Assembly: GCA_015698045.1 (NCBI GenBank)
Contig: BLAL01000315.1
Coordinates: forward strand, 372,001 to 436,000
Source: Rhizophagus clarus
Lineage: Eukaryota; Glomeromycota; Glomeromycetes; Glomerales; Glomeraceae
Direction: 5' to 3'
DNA length: 64,000 bases
Shown here: piece after piece, positions 44,918 through 57,349 of the stretch
Position numbering within the stretch: position 1 is the first letter of the stretch
Layout of the letters: each line of letters starts with the position of its first letter
Notes under the pieces: generated by a model
The model's database searches: none
What the model was told of the DNA's origin: nothing
The model's input: the letters and a program-made list of their open reading frames with translations, nothing else
Program-made: the position numbers and the translations under genes

Positions 44918-44978
44918 ATAATACCAAAGTAAAAGATGGACCTCTAATCCTTAAATCTTCACTTTGGTATTATATTTT
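44918..44978. repeat. Short foldback ATAATACCAAAGT
   Basis: ATAATACCAAAGT and its exact inverted copy ACTTTGGTATTAT enclose a loop of about 28 bp. It could be a tiny inverted-repeat element or a structured RNA. No flanking duplication seen. Confidence 0.45.
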
Positions 44979-44979
44979 G

Positions 44980-47622
44980 CATTAAAATAATTTGAACCAA
45001 CACTTTAAAAGTTTTTTTAACAAAGTGCATATTAATATTTTATTTTTATTTTTTAGATAATTTTCTTTATCTTTACATCATTCATCCAATTATATTATTA
45101 TTTTTTATTTGTTTATTTTCATCATTTTTTTTCATCTATTCATTTTATATTATTTATTTTAATATATTCTTTATAATTACTTCTTTTTCTTTATTATTTA
45201 ATCAGATAAAACTAAAAAAATTAGTTCAAATAAAATTTATATATAATTTATATAAATACATATTATTAAATTTTATAATAGTATTTAATCAATAAAATTT
45301 TATAAATTACTTGATAAATTAAAAATATAGTAAATTCACTATATCATAAATAAAATATACAGTTAACTCTCCGTAAATACATTACTCTTAAATTCAATAT
45401 AAAAATATATTTAAAGAATATATTACATTTATAGAATAATAAATGCATATGATTTATATATAAAATAATTTTTTTTATCATATTTATAAAAATATTATGC
45501 AAACTGTATGTATTATATATACTAAAATATTTTATATAACTTCAAAAAATTCTAAAATTTATTTTATACTTCAAAAAATTTGATTATATATCAAATTTTT
45601 AGTTATATTTTAGGAATTTATTATAATTTTAAAAATTATTCAAATTTAAGTTATATAAGATGTATTTAAAAAAATTTTTTATAAATATACTTAAAAAATT
45701 GTTATACTATTAAAATATAAAAAATGTATATTTAATATTAAACTTTAATTTAAGATCAAATAAACTGATATAATTATAAAGGATATGTATTTATGAAAAT
45801 ACATTTATAAAGAATTGATTGCATATTAAAAAAATTTTTGCGAATTTTCATATGTAATAAAATTTATCACATTATGTGATATGATGAATTTTACTACCAG
45901 TTAGCATTAAGATCATTTTATTTTAAAAAAATTTTAAAATTATTATAATTTATAATTATTTAAATATATTTTTATAGTAATAAAATTAATATTTTATATA
46001 ACTTAAAATTTTTACTATATAATTTAAATAATAATATTAAAATTACACTAATTAAAAATAAAATTAAATTTTTATTAAAAATAGTTTTAATAGAAATTAC
46101 TAATTATATATAAAATTTTAAATTTATATATTAATTTTAATAAATCATATATATAAAAAATTTAAAATTTAATAATATCTTGTATTAAAAAATTAATTTT
46201 TTATAATATAAAATTTTTTTTGCATATTAGTAAAAATTTAATAATAAAAAGAAAAAAATCTTTTTTTTTTTAGTATTGAAAATATACAAATATTTATTAA
46301 ATATAAATAAAATTATATAATAATTACTTTTAATTTATATGAAGTACACATAATATATAAATATATATAAAAAAATTTACTTACTGTATTTTTAAAAAAA
46401 TATTATTAATATAAAAATCATAAAATTCATTAAAAATTTATATAAAAAATATTATGAATAAATTTATTAATAAAAATAAATGAAAAAATTTGCTAATAAT
46501 TCAATTTATATATGAAAAATTATACTTTTTAAAAGTAAATAAAATTTTAAAAATAAAATTATAAAAGTTTAAATATTTATATTTAAAAAATATGTACAGT
46601 ATTATATTCTTATATTAATATAATTATGATTTAAAAAACAAATTTGTATTACATATATATATTTTATTTATTTTTTATTTTTTTCTAATATTTATTAATT
46701 CAGAATAAATTTAAGTAAATATCTTTTTTTTTTAATGAAAATACTACCTTATTTATAAGCTAAAATATTATTATATTTATTTTCTATAATGATATTATTA
46801 TCTTTTTTTATGAAATATTACATTTTTTTAGGTTATTGTTTATTTTCTTTTTATATTACTGTTTTTATTTTTAATATATAGTACATTTCAATTAACTGCT
46901 TACTTTTTTTTTTATTTTAAAATATAAAAAAACATTTTGTTATAAAAAATTGGAATTATCTGTGATATTATAAAAAAATATTAATATTCTTGAAAAAGAA
47001 AACTTAAAGTATAGTTATAAGAAATACTAAAACTTTCATTGAACATATATACAAAAAAATGCATATTAGATAAGCATTTCTATTATGTTATTTATATTTT
47101 TATATGTTGACTTTTTGGAAAAATTCATCCTCTAATTTTAATTTAATATATAAAATCATTTCCATTATAGGTAAATTATTATGCAAGATATTTATTGATA
47201 TAAGTTTTTTGGCTTGAAAACTGATATTTTTACCCTAGTCAATTATTTATATTTATTCTTTCAATATCTTCCACTATTCCACAATATTTTTATCCTATTT
47301 GCATTTTTTTAGAGAACTTCATCATATGATCTTATAATTAGTTCTGGTCAATAATTCTAGCCTACATTAGCTTCGCACTATACTTATTTGGATGATAATC
47401 ATAATAACAAATGACCAAGTTCATATCAATGTGCGAGTAATAATTGCAAGAAGTCATCACAACAACGTATGAATATGTAGGGGATATACACTAAATTATA
47501 ATAAAGAAACAATTTATTTAATTTTCATTTTATTAAATCGAGTTCTTTTTTTTTTTAAAAAAGAAAAAATGTACGAAATGTACAATATACATTGATACGT
47601 ATTTAATCACAGAAACATTCAT
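44980..47622. other. AT desert
   Basis: About 2.6 kb of almost pure A/T with no frames, no repeats of clear period and no recognisable gene relics. It forms the 3' flank of the dehydrogenase gene. Confidence 0.5.
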
Positions 47623-48840
47623 TTATTTTAAGTCATATGGTCTCTTCGTTATCTCAGCCAATGCTAAGGCAACTGAAGGAGCAACCCTTTTAGGTAAAGT
47701 AGAAAGAATATAAAAAAACAAACTTTGATAAAAAGGATAAGTGATACAAAATATATTATCTTCTAATTGTTTTTTAACAATCTTAGCAAAATATGCAGCA
47801 GAAACCATATTAGGGTTGTTTCTTGTCAAATTGGTACTTATATAACCGGGTAAAAGTAGATTAACACGAACATTATACTTTGAAGCAACATAATATAAAT
47901 CTACAGTAAAATCATTTAATGCCGATTTTGCTGTCCTATACCAAATAGAATATGGAGGACCGAAATAACCAAAAACTGATGAATTGACTTTTTTTTAAAT
48001 ATATACATTTTGTAAATTAGATAAAAAGAATGTTAATTTAAGAAATACATCAAAAGGAAAAAATTTTATTACATACTGCAAATTTGTCCACTTTTACGAC
48101 GTTTCATTCTTTCATAAATTGGTAAAACTGTAGCAATGTTTCCATTAAGATTTGTATCAAAAACTTTCTTCCACGTTTCCGTCCATACTTTATCATCTTC
48201 GCCTCCTGAAATTCCTATTTTTCAAAAAGAAAATAAATTAAAATGTTTTTAAATACATAAGATATATATAAAATAGAACAAACCTGCATTGGAAAATAAT
48301 AAATCAACGGGGTGTTGATTATCAAAATCTTCAAGTGTTTCCTTTAAAGTATCATAATCTCTAATATCCGCTGCAATTATATAACATTTTGCTCCTTTAA
48401 TTTCACATTCTTCTGCTACTTCTTGAAGTCGTTCTAAATAATATTTATGATTACTAAATTATTACAATTCGGAATTCGGATTCGATTAAGGTGACAAACC
48501 TCTGTTACGGCTCAAAAGACCTAAAGTAACTCCAGATCTAGCATATTCTTTGGCAAAAGCTGCACCAATTCCCGAACTTTAAATAACCAATGACGTTTAA
48601 CTAATGATTTTTAGAATTTTGATCATGTTTCTTTCGCATAAATTACCTTGCACCAGTTACCAAAATAACTTTCGGTTCAGGATATTTTCTCTTTTCGATT
48701 AATTGTTTTGCATTATCCCAAAAAAATAATCCAATAGAAACTGGTAATACGATAAAAAGATTAATTATCATGCTCGACAAAACTTGTACAATCGGATGTA
48801 AATTAGGTGGAACCGTAAAGTAAAATTGCATATTAGGCAT
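47623..48840 (-). CDS. Membrane-anchored short-chain dehydrogenase/reductase
   Basis: Five exons on the minus strand: 48840-48647, 48576-48500, 48433-48284, 48214-48077 and 47987-47623, all in phase, 307 residues. The N-terminus has one hydrophobic membrane segment (IINLFIVLPVSIGLFFW), then the Rossmann NAD(P) motif TGASSGIG made across intron 1. NAG lies at the end of exon 3. The catalytic Ser (INSSVFGYFGPP) and YRTAK (Tyr-x3-Lys) follow. The exon 5 acceptor was chosen at AAAAAAAG because it preserves the catalytic serine. The family reduces or oxidises lipid-like carbonyls. The membrane anchor and size recall 3-ketosphinganine or steroid-type reductases, but the substrate cannot be told from sequence. 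Confidence 0.85.
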
Positions 48841-49579
48841 TTTTGATAAATGAAGCGGCCAATTGTGTTTATGATATGATCAGTTCATATTCTAGACGTG
48901 TCTATTTATAAGTCTAGGGGATGAGAGGAATTGCCGATCGGAATTAAAAATAGTCGTTTCCCTATATCCTTAAAAAAATTCTGATCGTTATAAATCGGGA
49001 AAGTAACTACCGTAATGAATTCGTTCCCTTATTATTAGCACATGAGATTTGCATTCTCTATACTGTCAATGGAAATCACTTTATTTTTGATATAGATAAA
49101 CTTCTCGCATTTCTACAAACTTACTTTTTAAATTTGATTGCAGCTATTTTTGAAATTTTATAATCAACTATAACAGAATTAAAGGCGGAATTCAGGCAGG
49201 ATTTCACATTTTAACTCTGCCGGGAATTCCCACCCTAATTTTATTCTGATGTAATATTTATAATATAAATTTTTGTATTTTTATTGGCTACAGTTACCCA
49301 TATAAAGTTACGTCCTATATATATTACTTAAGGCTAATATACTCCTTTTATAATTACTAAGCTAGCTAATTACTATTATTAATTCAAATGCTACTCATTA
49401 TTATGACATCTTGATATAACTGACTTATTAAAAGTAAATTTTATTATATATTTAAATTTTACTTATTATAATAAGTTTATTACAAATATTAATATATAAT
49501 AACTGGAATACAAAATTCTAATAAACTAACTTTTATAGTTAAGTTTAATATAATAATATTATAAATATAACAACAAGTA
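48841..49579. other. 5' flank of dehydrogenase, AT-rich
   Basis: No gene seen. Contains the upstream region of the minus-strand dehydrogenase, then AT-rich sequence up to the next element. Confidence 0.3.
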
Positions 49580-49930
49580 CCGTAAAATCGTGAAAATAAG
49601 CACCCCTTTTTTGCATCATGTGATCGTAAAATTTGGTGGGGTGCTTATTTTTGCGAATTTTTTTTTTTTTTTTTATCCCTTAATTCTTTTTTTTTTCTTA
49701 CATGTTTAAAAATACACTTAAAAATAAATAATACTGGTATAACAAGAAAAAAAAGATAGTTTTTTAAATAAAAAATTGCAGGTAAAATATTTTTTATTAA
49801 AAAAAAAAGCGTTACAAAGTTAATTTTTGGGGGTGCTTATGGGATGCTTATTTTTAATTTTTTACAAATGCCATTGCAAATTAACAAGGGTGCTTATTTT
49901 CAAGGGATGCTTATTTTCACAATTTTATGG
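49580..49930. mobile_element. TA-flanked inverted-repeat element, AATAAGCACCC family (351 bp)
   Basis: Ends CCGTAAAATCGTGAAAATAA and (complement) CCATAAAATTGTGAAAATAA, each next to TA (49578-49579 and 49931-49932), indicate a Tc1/mariner-type MITE. The internal motif GGGTGCTTATTTT recurs at least five times in both arms. The 80-codon frame at 49844 overlaps the right end and is not a gene. Confidence 0.7.
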
Positions 49931-49932
49931 TA

Positions 49933-50504
49933 TATATTTAATATTTATATAGCAAATTTTAATTATAAAAAAATTCAGTATAATGATATACTATGCTATT
50001 TTATAAATATATATCATTATAATAAAAAGTTTGACTTTACTAAATCATATATTTACACTTATAGTAAATGTATGTATGTTAAATAAAGAGTGAAGTTATG
50101 CCTGTTTAAAAATTAAAGTTTATTAAAAAGTGATAGCAGAAGCTATCTCAAAATAAAAGTTAGAAGTAAAGTGGTTGAGAGTAAGCCAAAACCCTTGGTA
50201 TTTGAGATATCTAAAAATAATGTATTGAAAGTGATGGTGGAAGCCATCTCAAGATGAAAGTTAAAAGAAATGTGTATAAAAAAGGACACATTAAAGCATA
50301 TGAAAAAGGATGCATAATAAGTAAGAGCGAAATCATTATGAGAGAAGTATTAAAAGAGCAATAAGAAAGTAAAAAGGAAAAGTATTCGAATAAAGAGAAA
50401 GGAAAATCTAAACCAAGCATATTAAGAGTTTTAGTGTGGAGAACCAACATGACGCAGTATTGTTATACTGATAAGATGGTCATCTTCCCTTTACAGCAGG
50501 CTCA
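49933..50504. other. Spacer with a direct repeat
   Basis: AAGTGATAGCAGAAGCTATC (about 50130) and AAGTGATGGTGGAAGCCATC (about 50228) are diverged direct copies ~100 bp apart. Compensating changes keep each small inverted core (AGCAGAAGCT / GGTGGAAGCC). No gene supported. Confidence 0.4.
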
Positions 50505-50868
50505 CAGCAAAAGGTGAGGCTAGGACAATTATATGATTTTAAGAAAATCGCAATTTTAATTATGTAATCAATTTTAAAGATCATTATTTATTATATCATT
50601 ATTAAAGATTTTTAAAATTAGTTTTTTACAAACTAGGATAAAATTTTGCAAGGAATTCACTAAAAGTATTAGTTTTTTTCTAGCAAGAATAGATTATTTA
50701 TTAAATATAATAAAAGAAAAACACAAAATTTATAAATTATAAATTATTATATTTTTTTATTAATACATTATAAATAAAAAAATAATTTTTCTGAAAAATC
50801 AGATAAATTAATACATAATTATTTATAAATTTAAAAAAAAAATTTTGGTCGAGTCTCACCTTTTGCTG
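50505..50868. mobile_element. Inverted-repeat element CAGCAAAAGGTGAG (364 bp)
   Basis: Both ends read CAGCAAAAGGTGAG, continuing imperfectly (GCTAGGAC / ACTCGACC) for ~24 bp. The right flank is TA and the left is CA, consistent with a decayed TA target duplication. Interior AT-rich, non-coding. Confidence 0.6.
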
Positions 50869-50934
50869 TAAGTCCGCCCATATATTAGCCAATAGATTAT
50901 ATTGTTTTAGAATATATTAATCTAATGCAAGTAG

Positions 50935-50986
50935 ATTATCCTAGGACAATTTAATATATTAATATATTAAATTGTCCTAGGATAAT
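50935..50986. repeat. Perfect 52-bp palindrome
   Basis: Arms of 26 bp without spacer, ATTATCCTAGGACAATTTAA on the outer side meeting at AATATATT/AATATATT. Every base pairs. It lies about 65 bp outside the preceding element. Confidence 0.9.
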
Positions 50987-51059
50987 TCACTAGTTGGATT
51001 AATTATATGATTTTTTTTTAATTTTTATTTTTTTTTATAAGATTCAAATAATTGGTTAT

Positions 51060-51600
51060 AAATGAGGTTAATATTAAAGAAACATATTAAATATTTTTTT
51101 TTGTTTTTTTATTTTTTCTTTTAGATTTTCAGATACACATAGACGAATTCAAACTTAGAATGTGATGGTAAGTTAGGTGATATTTTTTTAATGCTAAAGA
51201 AACATTAAAATATTAAACTAATATTTTTTTATATCTATTTTTTTAGTTGTCAGATGATCTTAGATAAACCTGAACTTGAAATATGATGGTAAATTGAAAA
51301 GAGATAGTTTTTTAATATTAAAAAAATATAATAATATTTCTTTATTTCATTTTTTTAGATTGCTAGATATTCTTATATGAATTCAAACTTGAAATATGAT
51401 AGTAAATTAAGAAAAAAATAATTTTTTTTGATGTTAAGAAAATATATTGATATTTTCTTATTTCTTATTTCTTTAGATTACAAAATATTTTTAGACAATC
51501 CTGAACTTAAAGGTATTATTGATAAAATTTTGTTTAATTGATTTAAAAAAATATATTTAAATATTTCTTTTTTTTTATTTTAGGATGTTGATTCTTAATT
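51060..51600 (+). repeat. Second tandem array with splice-like units
   Basis: Four to five ~120-125-bp units. Each has a 36-43-bp block (e.g. ...GAATTCAAACTTGAAATATGATG) preceded by T-rich sequence ending TTTTTAG and followed by GTAAGT or GTAAAT. The blocks align with each other, as do the spacers (TTTTTTAATATTAAAGAAA-like). The blocks contain stops in all frames, so they are not functional exons in their present form. Confidence 0.6.
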
Positions 51601-51808
51601 ATTGTAATATAATAGAAAGCTTTAATTTTATTTAATTACTAGTATCATTGATTGGAATTTTAATAAAATTTTTTTATTAAAATAAAAATAAAATTGAATA
51701 TTTCAATAAAATAATAAGACAAAAATGTTTTTTGATTATATGTTAATTATTGTACAAATAAATAATATTGTATTTAGAATATTATATATTGAGGTTTGCT
51801 ATTTACTA

Positions 51809-52187
51809 CCACTGGTGTCACATAATTTTATTGTAATTTTATAATTCTGGTTAGAATTAAGTGATCTGCATAAAAAATTTTTTTTTTTAAAAATTAATGT
51901 TACATAAAATTTTAGGTAAAGTAATTTTCAAAAATGGGGAAAAAATTTTTGTGAAATAGGTATCGCCTAAAACAGATATTCTGTATGTTATAAAATCCTA
52001 ATATGGTAATTTTAATATTTTGGCTGGAATTATAAAAAAATAAGTATATAACAGATAGTATATGACGAATAGAATTTTTAACATAAAAAAAATTCATTTT
52101 TAAAATACTTATAAAAAAATGAAGAAGGAAGAAATGTGATATGGATGACAAATAAAATTACGTAATACTAGTACTGATCACCAGTGG
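51809..52187. mobile_element. TA-flanked inverted-repeat element CCACTGGTG (379 bp)
   Basis: Termini CCACTGGTGTCACATAATTT and (complement) CCACTGGTGATCAGTACTAG share an 11-bp core and lie next to TA on both sides (51807-51808 and 52188-52189). Non-coding, AT-rich interior. Confidence 0.55.
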
Positions 52188-52379
52188 TAATACATAGTAA
52201 TTTTCTTATATATTATATAATATTATATTTTAAGTATTTCACAAAATTTTAAGTTTAAAATTAAAATTTTTTATGTAAAGTATTTGAGTAGTATTTTAAA
52301 AATTCTGACAAATTTTTTCAGAGGAGTACTGTGTATAAAAGTATTGTAACTTATGATATATGATAAATATATGGGAAAA

Positions 52380-52975
52380 AAAGTAAAGAAAGATTATATA
52401 AATAAAAAAATTATAAAAAAAATTAAAATAAAAATAAAAAAAATAATAATAATAAAAAAAAGAATAAAAAATAAAAAGAAAAAAATTATATAAGAAAAAA
52501 TAAATTAAAAAAGAAAAAATAAAAAAAAATAAAAAAATTAAAAAAGATAAAAAAATTTTAAAAAAAAAAAATAAAAATAAAAAAATTAAAAAAATAGAAA
52601 AGTTAAAAAAAATAAAAAAGTTAAATAAAAAAAAATGAAATGAAGATAAAAAAAGTAAATAAAAAGAAAATAAAATAAAATAAAAAGAAATAATAAAAAA
52701 AAATAAAATGGAAAGATTAAATAAAAAGAAAAAAATAAAATAAAATAAAATAAAAATACAAAATAAAATTAAAAGAAGAAAATATAAAAATAAAAAGTAA
52801 GAAATGTAAAAATAAAAAAAAAACTAAAATGAAAATGAAATAGAAAGAAAAAAAATAAAAATAAATAAAAAAAAAGAAATATAAAAATAATATAAAAAAT
52901 AAAGTAAAAAAATAAAAAAAAAGTTAATCTATAAAAAAAAAAAATAAAATAGTTTAATTAAAATAATAATATAAT
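52380..52975. repeat. A-rich simple-sequence tract (AAATAAAAAAGAAA)
   Basis: About 600 bp in which the plus strand is dominated by A with scattered T and G (AATAAAAAAG-type words), with almost no C. No fixed period. Confidence 0.75.
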
Positions 52976-55886
52976 TATATTAACTAATATTTTTTTTAAA
53001 ATAGGTATTTATTTTTCACTTTTAAATAAAATATCTTGGTTATATACAACTAATTATATTTTTTAAAAATTATATAATTTAAAATTTTTGCTTACTTTTT
53101 ACTTCTTAAAATATTAGCTTATATATATTACTGCTTTTTTTTTGTATTACTTTTTTAATACAATAAGATTTTTTAAAATATTATATATTATAATATAAAA
53201 TTTTTAAATTTTAAAAAGTTAAAAATTAAAATTAAATAATTTTTTTAATATTTAATAATCCAATTTATATAAATTTTTTTTTAATTTGTAAGTTTTATTG
53301 AACTTTATAAAACTTTATATAAATTGAATTACTGATTGCTAAAAAAATTGTAAAAAAATAAAAAATAAAGAATAAAGAGTAAATTAGATTTTTTTGTAAT
53401 AAAAAGTTAGTTATAAGTTTTATAAAAATATATTTAAAGTTTTATTATAATAATATAATTTTTAAAATTATATATAAAATAAAAAAATTTGTATTTTACA
53501 AATAAATTTAGCTGCAATTGTACTATTAGTTTAATTATTTTTAATTAAATTTTATAATATTTTTAAGTAAAAATTAATTAATTAATAAATTTTTTTTAAA
53601 AAAATAAATAATAAATTATTATGATTAAATAAAAATTTTTTTAAATTAATATATTTGCAATATTAAAAATATATCATTTAATAGTTTATTTTATCTAATA
53701 AATTAAAATTAATCTTTTTAATAATTATTAAATAAAAATTATTGTTAAAACTAAGAATTACAAATTAAATAATTAAATATTTATTGTATTTTTAATAAAA
53801 TAAATTTAATAAACTAAATTTTATCCTTTTAATTATTAGATACTAAAACAAAAGTTAATCTTTTAAATTAATTTAGTCTTACAGTTTAAAGGATTCCTTT
53901 TTTTTTTTTTATTAGATTTTGCAATAACTAAATTATATATATTATTTAAAATATATATATTTATATAAAGTAATAACTAATTTTTTTAAAAGATTTGTAC
54001 CTTTTTCTTTTATTTGTTTTATTATGTAATAGTTAGTGGATTACTGAACTGGCACACCCGGTGGTTGGAAGTTAACTTACTAGTTTTGTTGCAAGGTCAT
54101 TTTGTTTTCAATATATTACTTATTTATATAATTTATTTTATTTATAATTAAAGAAGAATTACAGAGAAAAGTAATACAATATAATCTAATGCAAAAGTAA
54201 ATTATACTTTTAAACTGCAAAATCTTCTTTTAGTTAGTAATATTTCGTCCTCTTTATTTTTTTTTTTTTACTAAATATAATAAAGTTACTCAGAATTATT
54301 TGTATAAGATCAATGCACGTGATTTATCATTAAATTCATAATTATTGGCTGAAGTAAATTCATCATTTTTTTTTTAAAAAAAAAAAAAATTTGTAATGAT
54401 TATTTGTACCTCTATAATTTGTCTAATATAGAAAAAAAAAATAAAATTTATTCATCTCTCAATAACCAAAGAGAGTAATGAATATACATTCAAAAATCTA
54501 CATCTTCCACTTACATGTGATTTCACTTTCCATATCTTCGTCACACATTATTTATCATCGACTATCAACGGAAAGGTGAAAAAAGGTGAAAATTTAAATT
54601 AGATTTGAAAGACATTGTTGTAACATTATTTAATGCGGTAAAATAAATTGCGCGATATTTGCAATACTTTCCCAGAATCCAGGAGATATTATCAACGTTA
54701 CATATTAAGTAGTAATTATGACATTGTATTTATCTAGGATTAATCTAAATGAAGTCATTTTTTATCATGATGAGTATTCTCCGAAAGGGTTAAGATATTT
54801 ATTGTATACAAAAAATACGGAAATATGGATATATGAATATGTGGGTTTTTTTAATTGAACGGTCACAAATAGAAATGATAATCCTAACGTACAACGCAAA
54901 AATTTTGATTGGCTGTTTATAATACAATGCATAAATGATTTTTTTTTACCCGGAATAAAAGTACGCCTTATAGCCTAAAAGATACGAATAATTACATATA
55001 TTTGAATTAGCCACAATATATTAAAACAACCAATTTTTTAATCCGAATCATATTTTTATGCATATTACTAGTAATACTAAATGTATGTAATGAAAGGTTA
55101 ATAAAATTAAATAAAGTGCGTAAAAAGAATATGAAACAAAAAGGAGGTGGATCCGAGGCGCAGTTCAGACTAATTAAAAAATTTTCAATTAAAGATAATT
55201 TTGGTAAATAAAAAAATTTCTAAATTACGTACTTTTATATCTACAATAATTGTCGATTTTGGATTGGTATCAATCAGTTTAACCATATAATGCTTACATA
55301 TCTGCAAAACAAGATCGCGAAACATTCGGTGAAACACGAGGTGAATTGCTGTGCCTCATTCTAAGTATCCCATTATTCTTATGTATGATTATATCATCGA
55401 CAATTCTAAAATTGGGCATTCCATTTGACTCATACCATTTCAGTTAATCAGAACAAAGAAAGTTAAATAAGGCTCAACGTACAGCTGATAACCGTAGTTT
55501 CAATATTTTTTGGCGCTTTTTTCATTATGTATAATAAATAAATTACACATGCATTTGAAAAAAAAAAAAAAAAAAAAAAAAAATTTTTTTTTTTCATTTA
55601 ACTCATTTAACTGGAAAATACATCACCTTTCTTGATCTACGCTGAGAGCACCCAAAATTGGGCATGAATGAAAAGTATAAAAATAACCCTAGAACAATAC
55701 AAAAATTGTCCTTTCCTTATTGCCAAAAATTAATTTACCAAACAAACAATTAAACTCCCACCCACATTTGGTTTTTTTTACTATATTTTTTCAATTATTT
55801 CTATAAAAATCTAATATTTCTTTTTCTTTTTCTTAATAAACTGTCTCTCTCTTAAATAGAAATTTATTTTTTTTTTATTAATTAAA
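52976..55886. other. AT-rich intergenic region and 5' flank of BTB gene
   Basis: No gene seen. From 52976 to about 54000 it is nearly pure A/T. Composition becomes more mixed after 54480. Near the BTB start there is a long A run (about 55558-55581) followed by a T run and a CT-rich promoter-like stretch (55770-55880). Confidence 0.4.
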
Positions 55887-57349
55887 ATGTCAACGGAATT
55901 GGACAAGTTATTAATTAGGGATATTAGTAGATTATATGAGGACTCTGATGACCATAATGTTCAAATTCATGTAGGACATGGATCAAACGTTCGTGTTTTT
56001 AAAGCTCATTCGGTTATTTTGAGAGCAAGGTCTTCATATTTTCGTGCGGCCTTGTCTTCTAATTGGGCCAAGAAAGATGGAGATTACATGATTCTTCATC
56101 AACCAAACATATCTCCAATAGTTTTCGAAATTATTCTCAAGTAAATATTATAGATTATGTGTGATTTTTTTTTTTTAAAAAAAAAAATTTTTAATTTTTT
56201 TTTTTTCTCTCTTTTAGATATCTTTATACTGGTAAAATTCCTATGGATGATATGAATATTAGGGTGAATTATACATGTCTTCTTGCTGCAGCTGATGAAT
56301 TAGCTATTATAGAATTAATTGAACATATTCAAGATCATGTAATTAAGAATGATGCTGCATTATTAAAAAGGAAGCTCGTTGATTTTCTTACAACTACATC
56401 GAGGCATGAAGCATGTAATAAACTTCATAGATATTGCGAGGGAATTATTTGTGATGATCCTATCAAATTCTTTTCCTTGGAAGAATTTTATTATTTGGAT
56501 AAATCTATTTTAATTAATATATTAAAAAAAGAATTATTCAATATTAAAGAAATTGAAATTTGGGATTATTTGATTAGATGGGGAAAAGCTCAACATCAGC
56601 AACTTCCCTCGGATATATCAAATTGGAAACCTTCTGATTTTTCATTATTGAAAGAAACGGTACAAGATTGTATTCCGCATATTAGGTTCTTTAATATTTC
56701 AGGATTAGATTATTATACCAAAGTTAGACCTTATAAAAAAATCTTATCAAAAGAATTAAGAGAAGATTTGAAACAATTTTATATTGCTAATCAAGTTTCT
56801 TCAAGATCTGTTGTTTTACCTCCACGAGAAAAAGGTGGAATTGATACAAAAATCATTAATCCAACTTATGCTGCAATTTTTGCATCTTGGATTGATAAAA
56901 AAGAAGAACCCTATCAATTTCATTATATTCCTTACAAATTTGAATTACTTATTCGTGGAAGTCTTCATGGTTTAAACGATTATCGTGAATTTTTAAAGCG
57001 TTGCAGTAACAAAGGGCCAACTTTAGTTGTAATTAAAGTTAGAGGATCTAATCGCTTATTAGGTGGATACAATCCTGTTAAATGGTGCGCAAGTGGGGGT
57101 TATTTATCTTCCAACGATAGTTTTATCTTCTCTTTCGATGATAATAATCATATGACCAAACCTATTCTTTCTCGTGTCAAAACTCCTGACCGTGCAATTT
57201 TTAACGTTGAAGATGAATATTTGGGCTTTGGAAGTGATTTGGAATGGTTTGCTGGGATTTGTGAACAAAACGATTATCAACAAAAAATATATAATGGAAT
57301 CGAATTTATTATGGAAGATTATGAAGTATTTCAAGTTGTCAGATTATAA
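55887..57349 (+). CDS. BTB-BACK-TLDc domain protein
   Basis: Two exons, 55887-56140 and 56218-57349, join in phase (AA|A, Lys) to 461 residues. The BTB domain (residues ~20-130) shows VQIHVGHGSNVRVFKAHSVI and YFRAALSSNWAKKDG. A BACK-type linker follows (~130-290; IEIWDYLIRWGKAQ and VRPYKKILSKELRED). TLDc runs ~310-461: PYKFELLIRGSLHG, LVVIKVRGSNRLLGGYNPVK, SFIFSF and the terminal MEDYEVFQVVRL. Length and order are typical of the large BTB-TLDc family in Rhizophagus-like genomes. Likely a CUL3 ubiquitin-ligase adaptor, from family knowledge only. It serves as the uninterrupted comparison for the FG-inserted paralog at 34244. The 73-bp intron lies in the BTB domain. Confidence 0.9.

Noticed and set aside
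44918-44978. Hammerhead-type ribozyme
   Set aside because: The hairpin lacks the conserved CUGAUGA and GAAA core sequences.
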